Shown: positions 18,238-27,630, numbered from the stretch's first letter. The stretch: 52,509 bases of DNA from Rhodoblastus sp. (GCF_019449565.1 NZ_JAGRPM010000017.1:1-52509); one strand, 5' to 3'. Notes: generated from the sequence alone by a model not told the origin. Translations and numbers: made by a program.

Positions 18238-19029
18238 TCACTTAGTGCGTAAAAGTTCAACCACGCGCGCCGCAAATTGCGTCGATGCGCAAGCAGTTCC
18301 GATTCGAGCGCCCGGGTCGGGAGGCGTCGTCATCCAGGACAGGATGCCAATGATAACCGGCGCGCCCGAGACTTCAGCCAGGATAGGCGAGCCGGAATAG
18401 CCGAAATTCAGCAGGCATCGTAAGGTAAAGGTCTCCTCTTTCGGTCCGGCGGCGATGGCGCAATTGCGATGCACGGAGGGAAGATAACGGCGATCCTTGC
18501 CGTAGCCCGCCTGCATTGCCGTATTGGCTTCTGCGATCTCGCGAAACTCGGCGGCGTTCAACGCCCGAACCTCGACCGGCTTGATATCGAGCGGCTCCTG
18601 CAAGGTGATCAACGCCCAGTCGTTTACGGCGGAAATTTCCGCGCGGACGAAACCCGGAGATACATCGAGACGCGCCGCAGGCGAATGAGCGCCCGGGACG
18701 CCCTTGTTGAGGCCGGCCAGGAAATGGACATTGGCTGGCGGTACGAGTTTATCTCCGTAAAAGACGCAGTGCGCCGCGGTCAGGACCAGCTTTGGTCCGA
18801 CAAGGGTTCCCGTGCATTGCTGCGTATGGGCGATCCCCCAGGTGACCATGACGGTCCCGATCGCGGAAAGCGGCCATTTCAATGGGTCGCCGATGTCGCC
18901 ATAATGCGCTGGGCCGACGGAATTCTGCGCCGGGGCGACCTGCGCCCGTCCGGCGGGGGCGCCAAGGGCGACCAGCCAAGCGACGAGCAATCCAGACCAA
19001 CGCTTGCCAGACCAACGCTTGGCGATCAT
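18238..19029 (-). CDS. Secreted trypsin-like serine protease (S1 family)
   Basis: A 263-residue exported protease. Residues 1-29 are a signal peptide ending GAPAGRAQ. The catalytic triad is visible: His87 in LTAAHC, Asp137 in NDWALI, Ser212 in FGYSGSPI. Cys72 and Cys88 flank the first strand as in S1 proteases, and Cys190/Cys205 may form another disulphide. The Ser motif GYSGSP differs from the usual GDSGGP, so specificity is probably not trypsin-like; it resembles the bacterial V8/glutamyl endopeptidase-like group. The ATG at 19029 has GGAGG five bases upstream. The gene is divergent from rsfS and looks inserted into a conserved housekeeping run. Confidence 0.82.
   Translation of the reverse strand: MIAKRWSGKRWSGLLVAWLVALGAPAGRAQVAPAQNSVGPAHYGDIGDPLKWPLSAIGTVMVTWGIAHTQQCTGTLVGPKLVLTAAHCVFYGDKLVPPANVHFLAGLNKGVPGAHSPAARLDVSPGFVRAEISAVNDWALITLQEPLDIKPVEVRALNAAEFREIAEANTAMQAGYGKDRRYLPSVHRNCAIAAGPKEETFTLRCLLNFGYSGSPILAEVSGAPVIIGILSWMTTPPDPGARIGTACASTQFAARVVELLRTK
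18992..19021. repeat. Perfect 15-bp tandem duplication in the protease signal peptide
   Basis: CCAGACCAACGCTTG occurs twice back to back (18992-19006 and 19007-19021). In the protease it encodes the repeated residues KRWSG-KRWSG at the basic start of the signal peptide. Being in frame, it lengthens the basic region without breaking the gene, and its perfect identity suggests a recent duplication. Confidence 0.85.
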
Positions 19030-19217
19030 GACGGCCTCCAATTGGGCGCGGAACCGCGCTCCTCGCTGCTTGAATCGCGCCAGCGGTTGATTCTTCGCGC
19101 GCGCGCCTGCATTTTAGGCGTATGTAGCAAGCTCAGCGCAGCGAAGCGCAAGAAGCGAGGATTTTTCAACTGACCCGCAAAGAAATTACAGGCGCCGAGC
19201 CGCAGCCGACGGCCGGG

Positions 19218-19577
19218 TTGGACCCGGCGGCGCTGGATCCGCAGATGCGCGCCGTTCTCACCGCGCTTGACGATCTCAAGGCCGAGGAGATCGTCTCGAT
19301 CGACCTCGCCGGAAAAACGTCGATCGCCGATTGGATGATCGTCGCCACTGGGCGCTCGACCACGCAGGTCGGCGCTCTGGCCGACCGGGTCGTCAGGGCG
19401 CTCAAGGACGCCGGCGCGCCGACGCCCGCCGTCGAGGGCGTTCCCGCCTGCGACTGGGTGTTGATCGACGCCGGCGACCTCATCGTCCATTTGTTCCGTC
19501 CCGAAGTGCGCCAGTTCTACAATCTGGAGAAGATGTGGGGCGTGGACCGGCCGGGCGAGAAGCGGGCCGAGGCGTGA
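19218..19577 (+). CDS. rsfS: Ribosomal silencing factor RsfS
   Basis: A 119-residue protein that binds L14 on the 50S subunit and blocks joining with 30S when nutrients are scarce. Seen: [20 protein letters not shown], the family's [22 protein letters not shown], and the C-terminal [19 protein letters not shown] and FYNLEKMW. No ATG fits. TTG at 19218 is given as start, but an in-frame CTG at 19170 has GCGAGG at good spacing and would add an N-terminal extension like those of related proteins. It is followed 13 nt later by rlmH, its usual partner. Confidence 0.93.
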   Translation: MDPAALDPQMRAVLTALDDLKAEEIVSIDLAGKTSIADWMIVATGRSTTQVGALADRVVRALKDAGAPTPAVEGVPACDWVLIDAGDLIVHLFRPEVRQFYNLEKMWGVDRPGEKRAEA

Positions 19578-19590
19578 GCCTTTTTTCGCG

Positions 19591-20073
19591 ATGAAGCTGT
19601 TGCTGCTCGCAATCGGGCGCCTCAAGGCGGGCCCCGAGCGTGAACTCGTGGCGCGCTATGCCGACCGCTGCGTCGCCGGCGGCCGCAAGATCGGCTTCAC
19701 CGGCTTTGAAATGCGCGAGATCGACGAATCGCGCGCGCGCCGTCCGGAGGATCGAAAGGCCGAGGAGGCGGCGGCCCTCGCCGCCGCGCTGCCGCAGGGC
19801 GCGCGAAAAATCTGCCTTGACGAGCGCGGCAAGAGCATGACCAGCGAGGAATTCTCCCGCAAACTGGGCGAGTGGCGCGACGCCGGGACTCCGGCCTGCG
19901 CCCTCGTCATTGGCGGGCCGGACGGGCTCGATCCGGCCTTGCGGGACAAGGCCGATTTGACCCTCGCCTTCGGCGCGATGACCTGGCCTCACCAAATTGT
20001 GCGCGCCCTGGCGGCCGAACAGCTGTTTCGCGCATTGACCATTCTCTCCGGCCATCCCTATCATCGCGTGTAA
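19591..20073 (+). CDS. rlmH: 23S rRNA pseudouridine-1915 N3-methyltransferase
   Basis: A 160-residue SPOUT-class methyltransferase that methylates pseudouridine 1915 in helix 69 of 23S rRNA, using S-adenosylmethionine. It starts [16 protein letters not shown]. The knot that binds the cofactor is seen in [20 protein letters not shown] and [20 protein letters not shown], ending in the family's SGHPYHR. Length is normal. It forms a pair with rsfS, both acting on the 50S subunit. Confidence 0.96.
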   Translation: MKLLLLAIGRLKAGPERELVARYADRCVAGGRKIGFTGFEMREIDESRARRPEDRKAEEAAALAAALPQGARKICLDERGKSMTSEEFSRKLGEWRDAGTPACALVIGGPDGLDPALRDKADLTLAFGAMTWPHQIVRALAAEQLFRALTILSGHPYHRV

Positions 20074-20157
20074 GCCGTTCACGCGAAAGGCGTTACGAAA
20101 CCAGCGGTCCCGCAGGAAGGGGCCTCCGAAAGAACTGGTCCGGATCGAGCCCGCCGC

Positions 20158-21519
20158 ATGTTGATGGATGATAGTTTTGAACTTGCCCCGTCCGGTCTGG
20201 CCGTACTGGCGTCTGACGGGTCGTTTACGCGCGTCAATCGCGCCTTTCGCGACTGGATCGGCTTTTCCGAAGGCGAATTGCTTGGCAGCGGATCAGTTGG
20301 CGGAAAGCGATTCGCCGAGTTGATCGAGGGGAATGGAGACTCCTTCTTCGCGGATCTCTCCGAAGCCCTCGCCCAATGCGAGGAAATCGCGGATGTTTTC
20401 CTGCTGTGGCGCGGCGCGTCGGGGCAGGCGCTCCCGGCCTATGTCCATTTTGCCCTTCGGCGTGGCGGCGTCGGCGCGCCCGCGGCGATCCATCTCGCGG
20501 CGGCCCGTGGCGAGAGTCGCGCCCTTCAGGAGGCCGAGCTTGAACGCGGCAAGCGGGCGGCCGAGCAACTGGCGGCGATTGTCGCCAATTCCGGCGACGC
20601 CATCGTCAGCGTCGATCCGCAGGGCGCCGTGCTCAACGCCAATCGCGCCTTTAGCGAGATCTTCCAATATGAGCCGGTGGAAATCGCGGGCGCAAAACTG
20701 GCCGATCTGATCGTGCCGAAGGAAGACCGCGCGCAATATGAAGAGAAGCTGCGCGAGTCCTTTGCCGGACCCTCCAAGGCGCGGATCGTGCGGCGGCGGC
20801 GCAAGGACGGCGCGGGGATGGATTTTTCCCTCTCCACCGCGCCGATTCGCGACGAAAGCGGCGATGTGGCGGCCATTTCCATGATTTATCGCGACATTGC
20901 GCCGCTGACCCGCGCAGCGGAGCATATCGAATTCCTGTTGCGCGAGGTCAATCACCGCTCGAAAAACCTGCTCGCCGTGGTGCAGGCCGTGGCCCGCCAG
21001 ACGGCGCGGCTGTCGCCTTCGCCCGACGATTTCATCGAGAGCTTCATGGCGCGCCTGTCGGCGATCGGCTGTAGCCACGATCTTCTTGTTTCGCGTGACT
21101 GGCGCGGGGTCCAGATCGCCGATCTGACCCGCAACCAGTTCGGCCAGCTCGACGACGAGGCGCGAGACCGGATCGCGGTGTCCGGCGATTTCGTGGAGAT
21201 CAATCCGCGCGCGGCGGAATCCTATGGCCTCGCCCTGCATGAGCTTTCGACCAACGCCGTCAAGCATGGCGCGCTTTCGGCGCCCGGCGGCAGCGTCGAA
21301 CTTCGCTTCAGCCTCGACCGCGACGGCAAGTTTTATACGCTGACCTGGCGTGAGCGGGGCGGGCCCGCCGTGAGAGCGCCGGCGCGCTCCGGCTTTGGCG
21401 GAACAGTGCTCACCCGCATGGCGCCGCTGGCGATCCAGGGCGAAAGCGTGCTGGATTTTACGCCGGAGGGCCTGAGATATCGCCTTTCGGCGCCTTTGGC
21501 GGAAATTATGATGGGTTGA
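20158..21519 (+). CDS. PAS-domain HWE-family sensor histidine kinase
   Basis: A 453-residue kinase with no membrane segment or signal peptide, so cytosolic sensing is likely. Two PAS-type domains are visible, about residues 5-125 and 135-255 (the second with AIVSVDPQGAVLNANRAF and GAKLADLIVPKED). The kinase part is of the HWE group: phospho-acceptor His266 in NHRSKNLLAVVQ, N-box LHELSTNAVKHG (about 360-371), and the WRE signature. HWE kinases are common in Hyphomicrobiales and often sense light or redox through PAS cofactors, but no flavin cysteine motif is seen here. No response regulator gene is adjacent, so the partner is unknown. Confidence 0.88.
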   Translation: MLMDDSFELAPSGLAVLASDGSFTRVNRAFRDWIGFSEGELLGSGSVGGKRFAELIEGNGDSFFADLSEALAQCEEIADVFLLWRGASGQALPAYVHFALRRGGVGAPAAIHLAAARGESRALQEAELERGKRAAEQLAAIVANSGDAIVSVDPQGAVLNANRAFSEIFQYEPVEIAGAKLADLIVPKEDRAQYEEKLRESFAGPSKARIVRRRRKDGAGMDFSLSTAPIRDESGDVAAISMIYRDIAPLTRAAEHIEFLLREVNHRSKNLLAVVQAVARQTARLSPSPDDFIESFMARLSAIGCSHDLLVSRDWRGVQIADLTRNQFGQLDDEARDRIAVSGDFVEINPRAAESYGLALHELSTNAVKHGALSAPGGSVELRFSLDRDGKFYTLTWRERGGPAVRAPARSGFGGTVLTRMAPLAIQGESVLDFTPEGLRYRLSAPLAEIMMG

Positions 21520-21611
21520 AGCCTCTGGCCGGCGGAAGTCGCGCGCCGATCTCCCCTTGCGGGGGAATTCCGGGTTAAGCTCGCCGGAATGATTCGGCCG
21601 AAAGCAGGGCG

Positions 21612-23063
21612 ATGGCGGGAGCAAAGGGCAGGCGGCGCGCTCGGACGGCGGGACGAAATTCGTCCGCTCTCACATTCGCTTGCGTCTGGCTGAGCTTTGC
21701 TTGCGTCTGGCTAAGCCTGGGCGCGCCCGCGCGCGCGCAGAATCCGGCCCTGCCGGACGCCAAGGCGGCCGATCCCAAAGCGCTTGATCCCAAAGCGCCT
21801 GATCCCAAGCCGTCCGATCCCAAGGCGGCCGATCTCGAAGCGCGGCGCCAAGCCTATCAAGGCGTGCAGGACGTCCTCGCGCAGTCAGAAGAGCAGCGCA
21901 ACAAAATCGAGACGGAGATCGCCTCCTTTCAGAACGACCGCGCCGCGCTCACGGCGGCCTTGATGGACGCCCGCAAGAAAATCGACCTGTCCGAAGCCAG
22001 GGCGGCCGAGGCGCAGAGCCGCCTCGACACCCTCACCGGCAGCGAAGCCGCGATCCAGCGTTCTCTGACGGGCCGGCGCGAAGTCCTGATCGCGGTGCTC
22101 GCCGCCCTGCAGCGCATGGGCCGCAAGCCGCCGCCCGCCTTGCTCGCCCAGCCGGAAGACGTGCTGCGCGCCATCCGCGCCTCGATCATGCTCGGGGCCG
22201 TGCTGCCGCAATTGCGCTCGGAGACCGAGGCGCTCGCCAGCGATTTGCAGGATCTCATCGCGCTGCGCGCCTCCATCGCGGGGGAAAGAGCGGATCTCGC
22301 GCGCGAACTGGAGACGCGTCGCAACGAGCGGGCGCGGCTCGAGGCCCTGATCGACGCGCGGCAGAAATCGATTGGCGCCGCGCAGGAGGCCCTGGCCGCC
22401 GAGCGCGCCCGTTCCCAGGCGCTGGCGAGCCAGGCGGCCAGCCTCAAGGATCTGATCGCGCGCATGGAGGGCGAGCTGGAATCCGCGCGCAACGCGGCCG
22501 ATCAGGCGCGCAAGGCGGAGGAAGACCGCGCGCGGCTGACGGAGGCGCAGGCCGCCGAAGCCAAGGCGCGCTTCGCCAATGTCCCGCAGCGCGATCCGGC
22601 GCGGCTCGCCCCAGCGATCGCCTTTTCTGACGCCAAGGGCATGCTTTCTCTGCCCGCGGCGGGCAGCGTCATCAAATATTTCGGCGCTCCGAGCGAATTT
22701 GGCGGCGTGGAAAGGGGGCTTTCGCTTGCAACCCGCCCGCGCGCCATTATTTCGGCGCCAAGCGATGGCTATATCGCCTTCAGCGGACCGTGGCGAACCT
22801 ATGGACAACTCTTGATCGTGAACGCCGGCGGCGGCTACTATGTGGTGCTGGCGGGATTGGCGCGAGTCGACGTGACCGTCGGACAGTTTGTTCTCGCGGG
22901 CGAGCCTGTGGGGGTCATGGGCGATGGAACCGCGAAAACGGCGGCTTCGGTAGCCATTGGCGCGACGCAGCCAGTTCTCTATGTTGAATTTCGCAAGGAC
23001 GGGGCGGCGATCGACCCAGGTCCGTGGTGGTCGAAGTCGGATATGCAAAGGGTTCGCGGATAA
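21612..23063 (+). CDS. envC: EnvC-like murein hydrolase activator with degenerate M23 domain
   Basis: A 483-residue periplasmic protein. After a signal peptide (cut likely near APARAQ) comes a repeat-rich linker, long coiled coils (about 75-320) and a C-terminal LytM/M23 fold (about 340-475). The zinc ligands of active M23 peptidases are absent: the first motif reads GVERGLSLATR rather than HxxxD, and the second reads YVEFRK in place of HxH. This is the pattern of EnvC-type activators, which switch on amidases at the division site. Its stop overlaps the ctpA start (TAATG). The same envC-ctpA-deacetylase-rppH order occurs widely in alphaproteobacteria. Confidence 0.88.
   Translation: MAGAKGRRRARTAGRNSSALTFACVWLSFACVWLSLGAPARAQNPALPDAKAADPKALDPKAPDPKPSDPKAADLEARRQAYQGVQDVLAQSEEQRNKIETEIASFQNDRAALTAALMDARKKIDLSEARAAEAQSRLDTLTGSEAAIQRSLTGRREVLIAVLAALQRMGRKPPPALLAQPEDVLRAIRASIMLGAVLPQLRSETEALASDLQDLIALRASIAGERADLARELETRRNERARLEALIDARQKSIGAAQEALAAERARSQALASQAASLKDLIARMEGELESARNAADQARKAEEDRARLTEAQAAEAKARFANVPQRDPARLAPAIAFSDAKGMLSLPAAGSVIKYFGAPSEFGGVERGLSLATRPRAIISAPSDGYIAFSGPWRTYGQLLIVNAGGGYYVVLAGLARVDVTVGQFVLAGEPVGVMGDGTAKTAASVAIGATQPVLYVEFRKDGAAIDPGPWWSKSDMQRVRG
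21675..21716. repeat. 21-bp tandem duplication in the envC signal peptide
   Basis: Two adjacent 21-bp units (21675-21695 and 21696-21716) both encode FACVWLS. They differ at three bases: one early in the unit, one near its end and the second base of the pair TTC/TTT. The hydrophobic core of the signal peptide is thereby doubled. Confidence 0.85.
21771..21830. repeat. Four tandem 15-bp units encoding DPKxx
   Basis: Four consecutive 15-bp units starting GATCCCAA encode DPKAL, DPKAP, DPKPS and DPKAA just after the EnvC signal peptide. The array keeps frame and makes a charged, proline-spaced linker before the coiled coil. Copy number may vary between strains by slippage. Confidence 0.85.
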
Positions 23064-24544
23064 TGCGCAAAACATCGCTGGTTCTGCTGGGCGTCGCCAT
23101 TGGCGCTTCGGCTGTTGTTGTCGGATCTCGCTCCAACTTGCCTGTCGGCGGCTCCGCGGTGGCCGCCGCGTCCGACGTCTATCGCAATCTCAACCTTTTC
23201 GGCGACGTCTTCGAAAAAGTCCGCAATGATTATGTCGAAAAGCCGGACGACAAGAAGATGGTCGAGGCCGCCGTTTCCGGCATGCTGACCTCGCTTGATC
23301 CGCATTCGAGCTATATGGACGCCAAGAGCTTCACCGACATGCAGGTGCAGACGCGCGGCGCGTTCGGCGGCCTTGGCATAGAGGTCATGCAGGAAGACGG
23401 CCTCGTCAAGGTCGTCGCGCCGATCGACGACACCCCGGCCGCCCGCGCCGGCGTCCTCTCCGGGGACCTCATCACCGCCATCGATGGCGATAGCGTTCAG
23501 GGCATGACGCTGAACCAGGCCGTCGACAAGATGCGCGGCGACGTCAACACCAATGTCAAGCTGACGGTGCTGCGCGGACCGAAGAAGGAAAAGCTGGACA
23601 TCAATCTGACCCGCGCGGTCATCCAGATCAAGTCGGTGCGCTCGCGCATCGACCAGCCCGACATCGGCTATATTCGCATCACCCAGTTCACGGAACAGAC
23701 TTTCGACGGGCTGAAGGACGCCATCGCGAAGATCCAGAAGGAAATTCCGGCTGACAAGTTCAAGGGTTATGTGCTCGATCTGCGCAATAATCCGGGCGGC
23801 CTGCTCGACCAGTCGGTGGCGGTGGTCAACGCCTTCATCGACCATGGCGAGATTGTCTCGACGCGCGGCCGCAACGCCGACGAAACCCAGCGCTACAACG
23901 CGCGCCCGATGGATCTTTCCAAGGGCAAGCCGGTGATCGTGCTGATCAATGGCGGCTCGGCCTCGGCCTCGGAAATCGTCGCCGGCGCCCTGCAGGATCA
24001 CAAGCGCGCCACGCTGATCGGCACGCGCTCCTTCGGCAAGGGGTCGGTCCAGACCATCATTCCGCTTGGCCAGAACAATGGCGCGCTGCGCCTGACCACC
24101 GCGCGCTATTACACCCCCTCCGGCCGTTCGATCCAGGCCAAGGGCATCGAGCCCGATATCATCGTGCTCGAGGACGTCCCGGACGAACTCAAGGGCAAGG
24201 ACAAGACCGAGGGCGAAGCCTCGCTCAAGGGTCATCTCAAGAATGGCGACGACGAGGAGCACGGCTCGCAGGCCTATGTCCCGGCCGACGAGACCAAGGA
24301 CAAGGCGCTGCACGCGGCCTATGACCTGCTGCGCGGCGTGAAGACCGCCGATGCGCTCAAGGCCGAGACGGCCAAGGTCGAAGCGGACGCCAAGGCGGCC
24401 GCCGCGGAGAGGAAGGAAGCCTCAAAGGCCGACACGGTAAAGTCCGACGCCGTAAAGATCGCGCCCAAGACGGACGCGGACAAGCCCGACGCCGCGCCGA
24501 AATCCGAGCCGGTTCTCAAGCCCGGCCCCGCCGACAGCAAGTGA
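23063..24544 (+). CDS. ctpA: Carboxy-terminal processing protease (S41), CtpA-like
   Basis: A 493-residue exported serine protease. An N-terminal signal anchor (MRKTSLVLLGVAIGASAVVV) is followed by the family's helical start, a PDZ domain (about 85-170, with AARAGVLSGDLITAIDGD) and the S41 catalytic domain. The Ser/Lys dyad is placed by GGSASASEIVAGAL (about residue 300) and RSFGKGSVQT (about 325). The last 60 residues are a Lys/Ala/Pro-rich low-complexity tail. The ATG at 23063 shares its A with the envC stop, implying coupled translation. CtpA-type proteases trim cell-wall-related proteins, and linkage with EnvC fits that role. Confidence 0.94.
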   Translation: MRKTSLVLLGVAIGASAVVVGSRSNLPVGGSAVAAASDVYRNLNLFGDVFEKVRNDYVEKPDDKKMVEAAVSGMLTSLDPHSSYMDAKSFTDMQVQTRGAFGGLGIEVMQEDGLVKVVAPIDDTPAARAGVLSGDLITAIDGDSVQGMTLNQAVDKMRGDVNTNVKLTVLRGPKKEKLDINLTRAVIQIKSVRSRIDQPDIGYIRITQFTEQTFDGLKDAIAKIQKEIPADKFKGYVLDLRNNPGGLLDQSVAVVNAFIDHGEIVSTRGRNADETQRYNARPMDLSKGKPVIVLINGGSASASEIVAGALQDHKRATLIGTRSFGKGSVQTIIPLGQNNGALRLTTARYYTPSGRSIQAKGIEPDIIVLEDVPDELKGKDKTEGEASLKGHLKNGDDEEHGSQAYVPADETKDKALHAAYDLLRGVKTADALKAETAKVEADAKAAAAERKEASKADTVKSDAVKIAPKTDADKPDAAPKSEPVLKPGPADSK

Positions 24545-24580
24545 TGTTCTGCGGTTGAGGCGTTCAACACGCGCAATTCC

Positions 24581-24619
24581 AAAGGCCCGGACCGTGAACA
24601 TGCGGCTCCGGGCCTTTTT
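24581..24619 (+). terminator. Rho-independent terminator after ctpA
   Basis: AAAGGCCCGGA (24581-24591) pairs fully with TCCGGGCCTTT (24607-24617), giving an 11-bp GC-rich stem with a 15-nt loop followed by a T run. It lies 36 nt past the ctpA stop and separates envC-ctpA from the deacetylase gene. Confidence 0.9.
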
Positions 24620-24783
24620 GGCTCCCGCCCTTTTGCATCCCTCGGCCTTTTCGCGTCCGTCTGGCCTGCAAACGCCAAATGAGGGGCGCGCCCCGCCGCG
24701 CGTCCCCGTGGTTTCCTGTATGGGAACTGGTGTAGTTTATGGTCCGGGGCTTTGGCGATTCGCGGCCCCTTTGCGAAAGCGCC

Positions 24784-25974
24784 ATGCTCGACGATCTTGA
24801 TCGCCCACTCGGACAGGACCGCGAACCGCCGCCCGAAAAGGCCGGGGGAAAGGTCTGGCTCGGACTGCTCGCCGTCGCGCTGATCGCGGCGGGCGCCGGC
24901 GCCGCGCTTTTCGCCGGCAAAAGCCGGGCGCCGGGCGGGGAGCCGGAAGCCGTCGCGCCGATCCAGCCCGCGCCGCCTGCTCCGGCCGTTCCGCCAGCGC
25001 CGCCCGCGCCGCCGCCGGAGGCCAGGAACGACGGCGTCTCCACCGCGCAGCAGATGGAAGTCGAAAGCGGCGTGAAGATTTTCCGTGGCAATGGCGGCGC
25101 GCCGAGCTCCCTCATCATTCAGGTGCCGGACGGCGCCGGCTCGTCGCCGCTGGTCCCCGCGCCCGACCGCCGTCTGGTCGAGAAAAGCCGGTTCGGCCTG
25201 TTGCCGCGACGCGGCAAGGACGGCTCGACGCCCGCCCGGATTTATGCGCGGCCGCTGTCGCTGCAGCCGCCAATCAAGCCGGGCGCGCCGCGAATCGCCA
25301 TTCTCGTGGGCGGCATGGGCTTGAACGCGCCAGCGACCGACGAAGCGATCCGGCGTTTGCCCGCCGGCGTCAGCCTTGCTTTCGCGCCCTATGGCGATCA
25401 GCTGGAGCGACAGACCGCCGCCGCGCGCGACGCGGGACATGAAATTCTGCTGCAGACGCCGATGGAGCCCTTCGACACGGCGGATTCTCCGGGGCCGCAT
25501 GTTCTCCCGGCCAATGACGGCGCCCGGGCGCTAGACGATCTCCGCTGGCAGATGGGCCGTTTCGTCGGCTATTTCGGTCTCGTCAATTTTCTCGGCGGAA
25601 AATTTACCGCTGATCGCGCCGCGACCGAGGTCCTGATGCGCGAACTCGCCGATCGCGGTCTCGATTTTGTCGATGACGGCTCGTCGCCGCAAAGCATTGC
25701 GGGCGAAGTCGCGGGCGCCAATGGCGTCGGCTTCGCCAAGGCCGATCTGCGCATTGACGCGTCAAAAAGCCCGGAAGCCATTGACGCGGCCCTGTTCCGT
25801 CTGGAATCACTCGCGCGGCAACAGGGCGTCGCCATTGGATTCGCCGCCGGCCTGCCAGAGGCGAACGAGCGCATCGCGCGTTTTGCCTCGGATCTGGCGC
25901 GGCGCGGCGTCGCGCTGGTTCCTGTATCCGCGGTTCTGGGCGCCGATGCGACGGCGCGTAGCGAAAAGAGGTGA
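24784..25974 (+). CDS. Divergent polysaccharide deacetylase family protein (YibQ-like)
   Basis: A 396-residue protein with one N-terminal membrane anchor ([20 protein letters not shown]), a Pro/Ala-rich periplasmic linker (about 55-85), and a C-terminal NodB-like barrel of the divergent polysaccharide deacetylase family. Seen: [48 protein letters not shown] and [18 protein letters not shown]. The normal metal-binding HxxxH of NodB enzymes is not evident, as is usual for this branch, so activity is uncertain. The ATG at 24784 puts the anchor near the start. It lies 7 nt before rppH and after envC-ctpA, a conserved wall-related order. Confidence 0.88.
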   Translation: MLDDLDRPLGQDREPPPEKAGGKVWLGLLAVALIAAGAGAALFAGKSRAPGGEPEAVAPIQPAPPAPAVPPAPPAPPPEARNDGVSTAQQMEVESGVKIFRGNGGAPSSLIIQVPDGAGSSPLVPAPDRRLVEKSRFGLLPRRGKDGSTPARIYARPLSLQPPIKPGAPRIAILVGGMGLNAPATDEAIRRLPAGVSLAFAPYGDQLERQTAAARDAGHEILLQTPMEPFDTADSPGPHVLPANDGARALDDLRWQMGRFVGYFGLVNFLGGKFTADRAATEVLMRELADRGLDFVDDGSSPQSIAGEVAGANGVGFAKADLRIDASKSPEAIDAALFRLESLARQQGVAIGFAAGLPEANERIARFASDLARRGVALVPVSAVLGADATARSEKR

Positions 25975-25981
25975 TTCGTTC

Positions 25982-26479
25982 ATGGAGGCTCTAGCCTACC
26001 GGCCGTGCGTCGGCATCATGCTGCTCAATGCGGAAGGACTGGTCTTCGTCGGGCGCCGCAAATCGAGGCGGACGCCGGACGTCATCGATTCCGAGCATGA
26101 ATGGCAGATGCCGCAAGGCGGCATCGACGAAGGCGAGGCGCCTTATCGCGCGGCTCTGCGGGAATTGCGCGAGGAAACCAATGTGCGCAGCGTGAGCTTC
26201 CTGGCTGAAGCGCCGGATTGGCTCAGCTACGATCTGCCGGGCGATGTCACCAAGAAGACGTGGAAGGGGCGGTTTCGCGGCCAGACCCAGAAATGGTTTG
26301 TCTTGCGCTTCACCGGGAAGGATTCGGAGATCAATATCGTGTCGCCGGACGGCCACAAGCCGGAATTCGACGCCTGGCGCTGGGAGCGGATGGAGCGGCT
26401 ACCGGAATTGATCGTGCCATTCAAGCGCAAGGTCTATGAGAGCGTCTGCGCGCGTTTCGCATCCTACGCAGGCGCCTGA
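25982..26479 (+). CDS. rppH: RNA pyrophosphohydrolase
   Basis: A 165-residue Nudix hydrolase that removes pyrophosphate from 5'-triphosphate mRNA ends and so starts decay. It opens [21 protein letters not shown], and the Nudix box begins at Gly47 in [10 protein letters not shown] and runs through [10 protein letters not shown]. The sequence [15 protein letters not shown] is the family's KxFxGQxQKWF region. Length is typical for alphaproteobacterial RppH. The start at 25982 lies just after the deacetylase stop, and the end faces the convergent TPR lipoprotein gene 36 nt away. Confidence 0.95.
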   Translation: MEALAYRPCVGIMLLNAEGLVFVGRRKSRRTPDVIDSEHEWQMPQGGIDEGEAPYRAALRELREETNVRSVSFLAEAPDWLSYDLPGDVTKKTWKGRFRGQTQKWFVLRFTGKDSEINIVSPDGHKPEFDAWRWERMERLPELIVPFKRKVYESVCARFASYAGA

Positions 26480-26515
26480 GGCGGCCCGCCCCGACGCGGG
26501 CTTGCAGCGGCCCGC

Positions 26516-27355
26516 TCAGCCCTGAACCCGGCCGGCGCCGGACCGGGCGACGGCGTCGTCGGGATTGAGCGACAGGGCGCGCTGGTAATTCTCATAGGCC
26601 TTCTTGCGGTCGCCTTGCTTTTCATAGGCGAGGCCGAGGCCGGACCAGGCTGCCGCATTGCGGTTGTCCACATTCAGCGCGGCGTTGAAGTCCTCGATCG
26701 CCTTGTCCGGCTTGTTGAGCGCCAGCAGGCTTTGGCCGCGCGCCTGATAGGGCGCCGCCGCGAAGGGATCGCGGTCGATGGCGTTGTCGAAATCGGTGAC
26801 CGCGCGCTGGTTGTTGCCCTGTTTTTGATAGATCAGGCCGCGCGCATGAAAAGCCTGGGCGTTTTCCGGATTGAGGCGGATCGCCTGGTCGAGATCGCGC
26901 AACGCGGGATCGAGCTGGCCCTGGGCACGCTCGAGATTGGCGCGGCCGAGATAGGCCGGGGCGTGATTCGGATTGGATTCGATCGCGTGGGTGAAATCCT
27001 GCATCGCCGCGTCATTGGCGCCGACCTGCCGCTCGGCGAGCGCCCGGTTGGTATAGGCCGAGGCGTGGCGCGGATCGAGCTTGATCGCCTGCGAGAAATC
27101 CGAGATGGCGTCATTGTAACGCCCGATCTTGGCATAGGCCACGCCGCGCGTGTTATAGGCTTCCGGATCGCTGGGATGAGCCGCGACGACGCCATTGAGC
27201 GAGGCGATATTGGCTTCAAGCGCCTTGGGATCGGCCGACGAGATCTCGGCATATCCGGGGCCGCGCCCGCCGCCGGGAACCGATTCGCAACCGGCCAAAG
27301 GCGCGCCGAGAAGTCCAAGCGCCGCGAAAATCAGATATTTGCGATGGCCCGCCAT
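26516..27355 (-). CDS. TPR-repeat lipoprotein
   Basis: A 279-residue exported protein. The signal ends in LLGAPLAGC, a lipobox, so it is probably lipid-anchored by Cys23. About six or seven TPR units fill residues 50-275 (for example YNTRGVAYAKIGRYNDAISD and AYTNRALAERQVGANDAAMQ), with the last near KAYENYQRALSLNPDDA. This resembles NlpI-type or other TPR scaffold lipoproteins that gather envelope enzymes. It is convergent with rppH. No enzyme motif is seen and no partner can be named from the sequence. Confidence 0.85.
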   Translation of the reverse strand: MAGHRKYLIFAALGLLGAPLAGCESVPGGGRGPGYAEISSADPKALEANIASLNGVVAAHPSDPEAYNTRGVAYAKIGRYNDAISDFSQAIKLDPRHASAYTNRALAERQVGANDAAMQDFTHAIESNPNHAPAYLGRANLERAQGQLDPALRDLDQAIRLNPENAQAFHARGLIYQKQGNNQRAVTDFDNAIDRDPFAAAPYQARGQSLLALNKPDKAIEDFNAALNVDNRNAAAWSGLGLAYEKQGDRKKAYENYQRALSLNPDDAVARSGAGRVQG

Positions 27356-27630
27356 GTCGATCCCAATCGGCTCTGCGTCTTTGGTCCATTCGGTCCCCCC
27401 GACGAAGCGTCCAGGCTGACGAAAGCCACGGCGCGGGAACGGGCGAGGCGCAAGCTAACCTCGCATGGTGTATAAATTGTTACCCCAATCCGGCGGAGCT
27501 GGCGAGGGGCGGCGCAAACGGGTTCTGAAAAGCCCGAAGAGCCCTTCGCGGGGAGGCGAAGAGCGTCAATTCGATGGGTCGAACTGCGCCGAAAATCGGA
27601 AGACCGACCAATCGGCGCCCCGCAGGGCGC

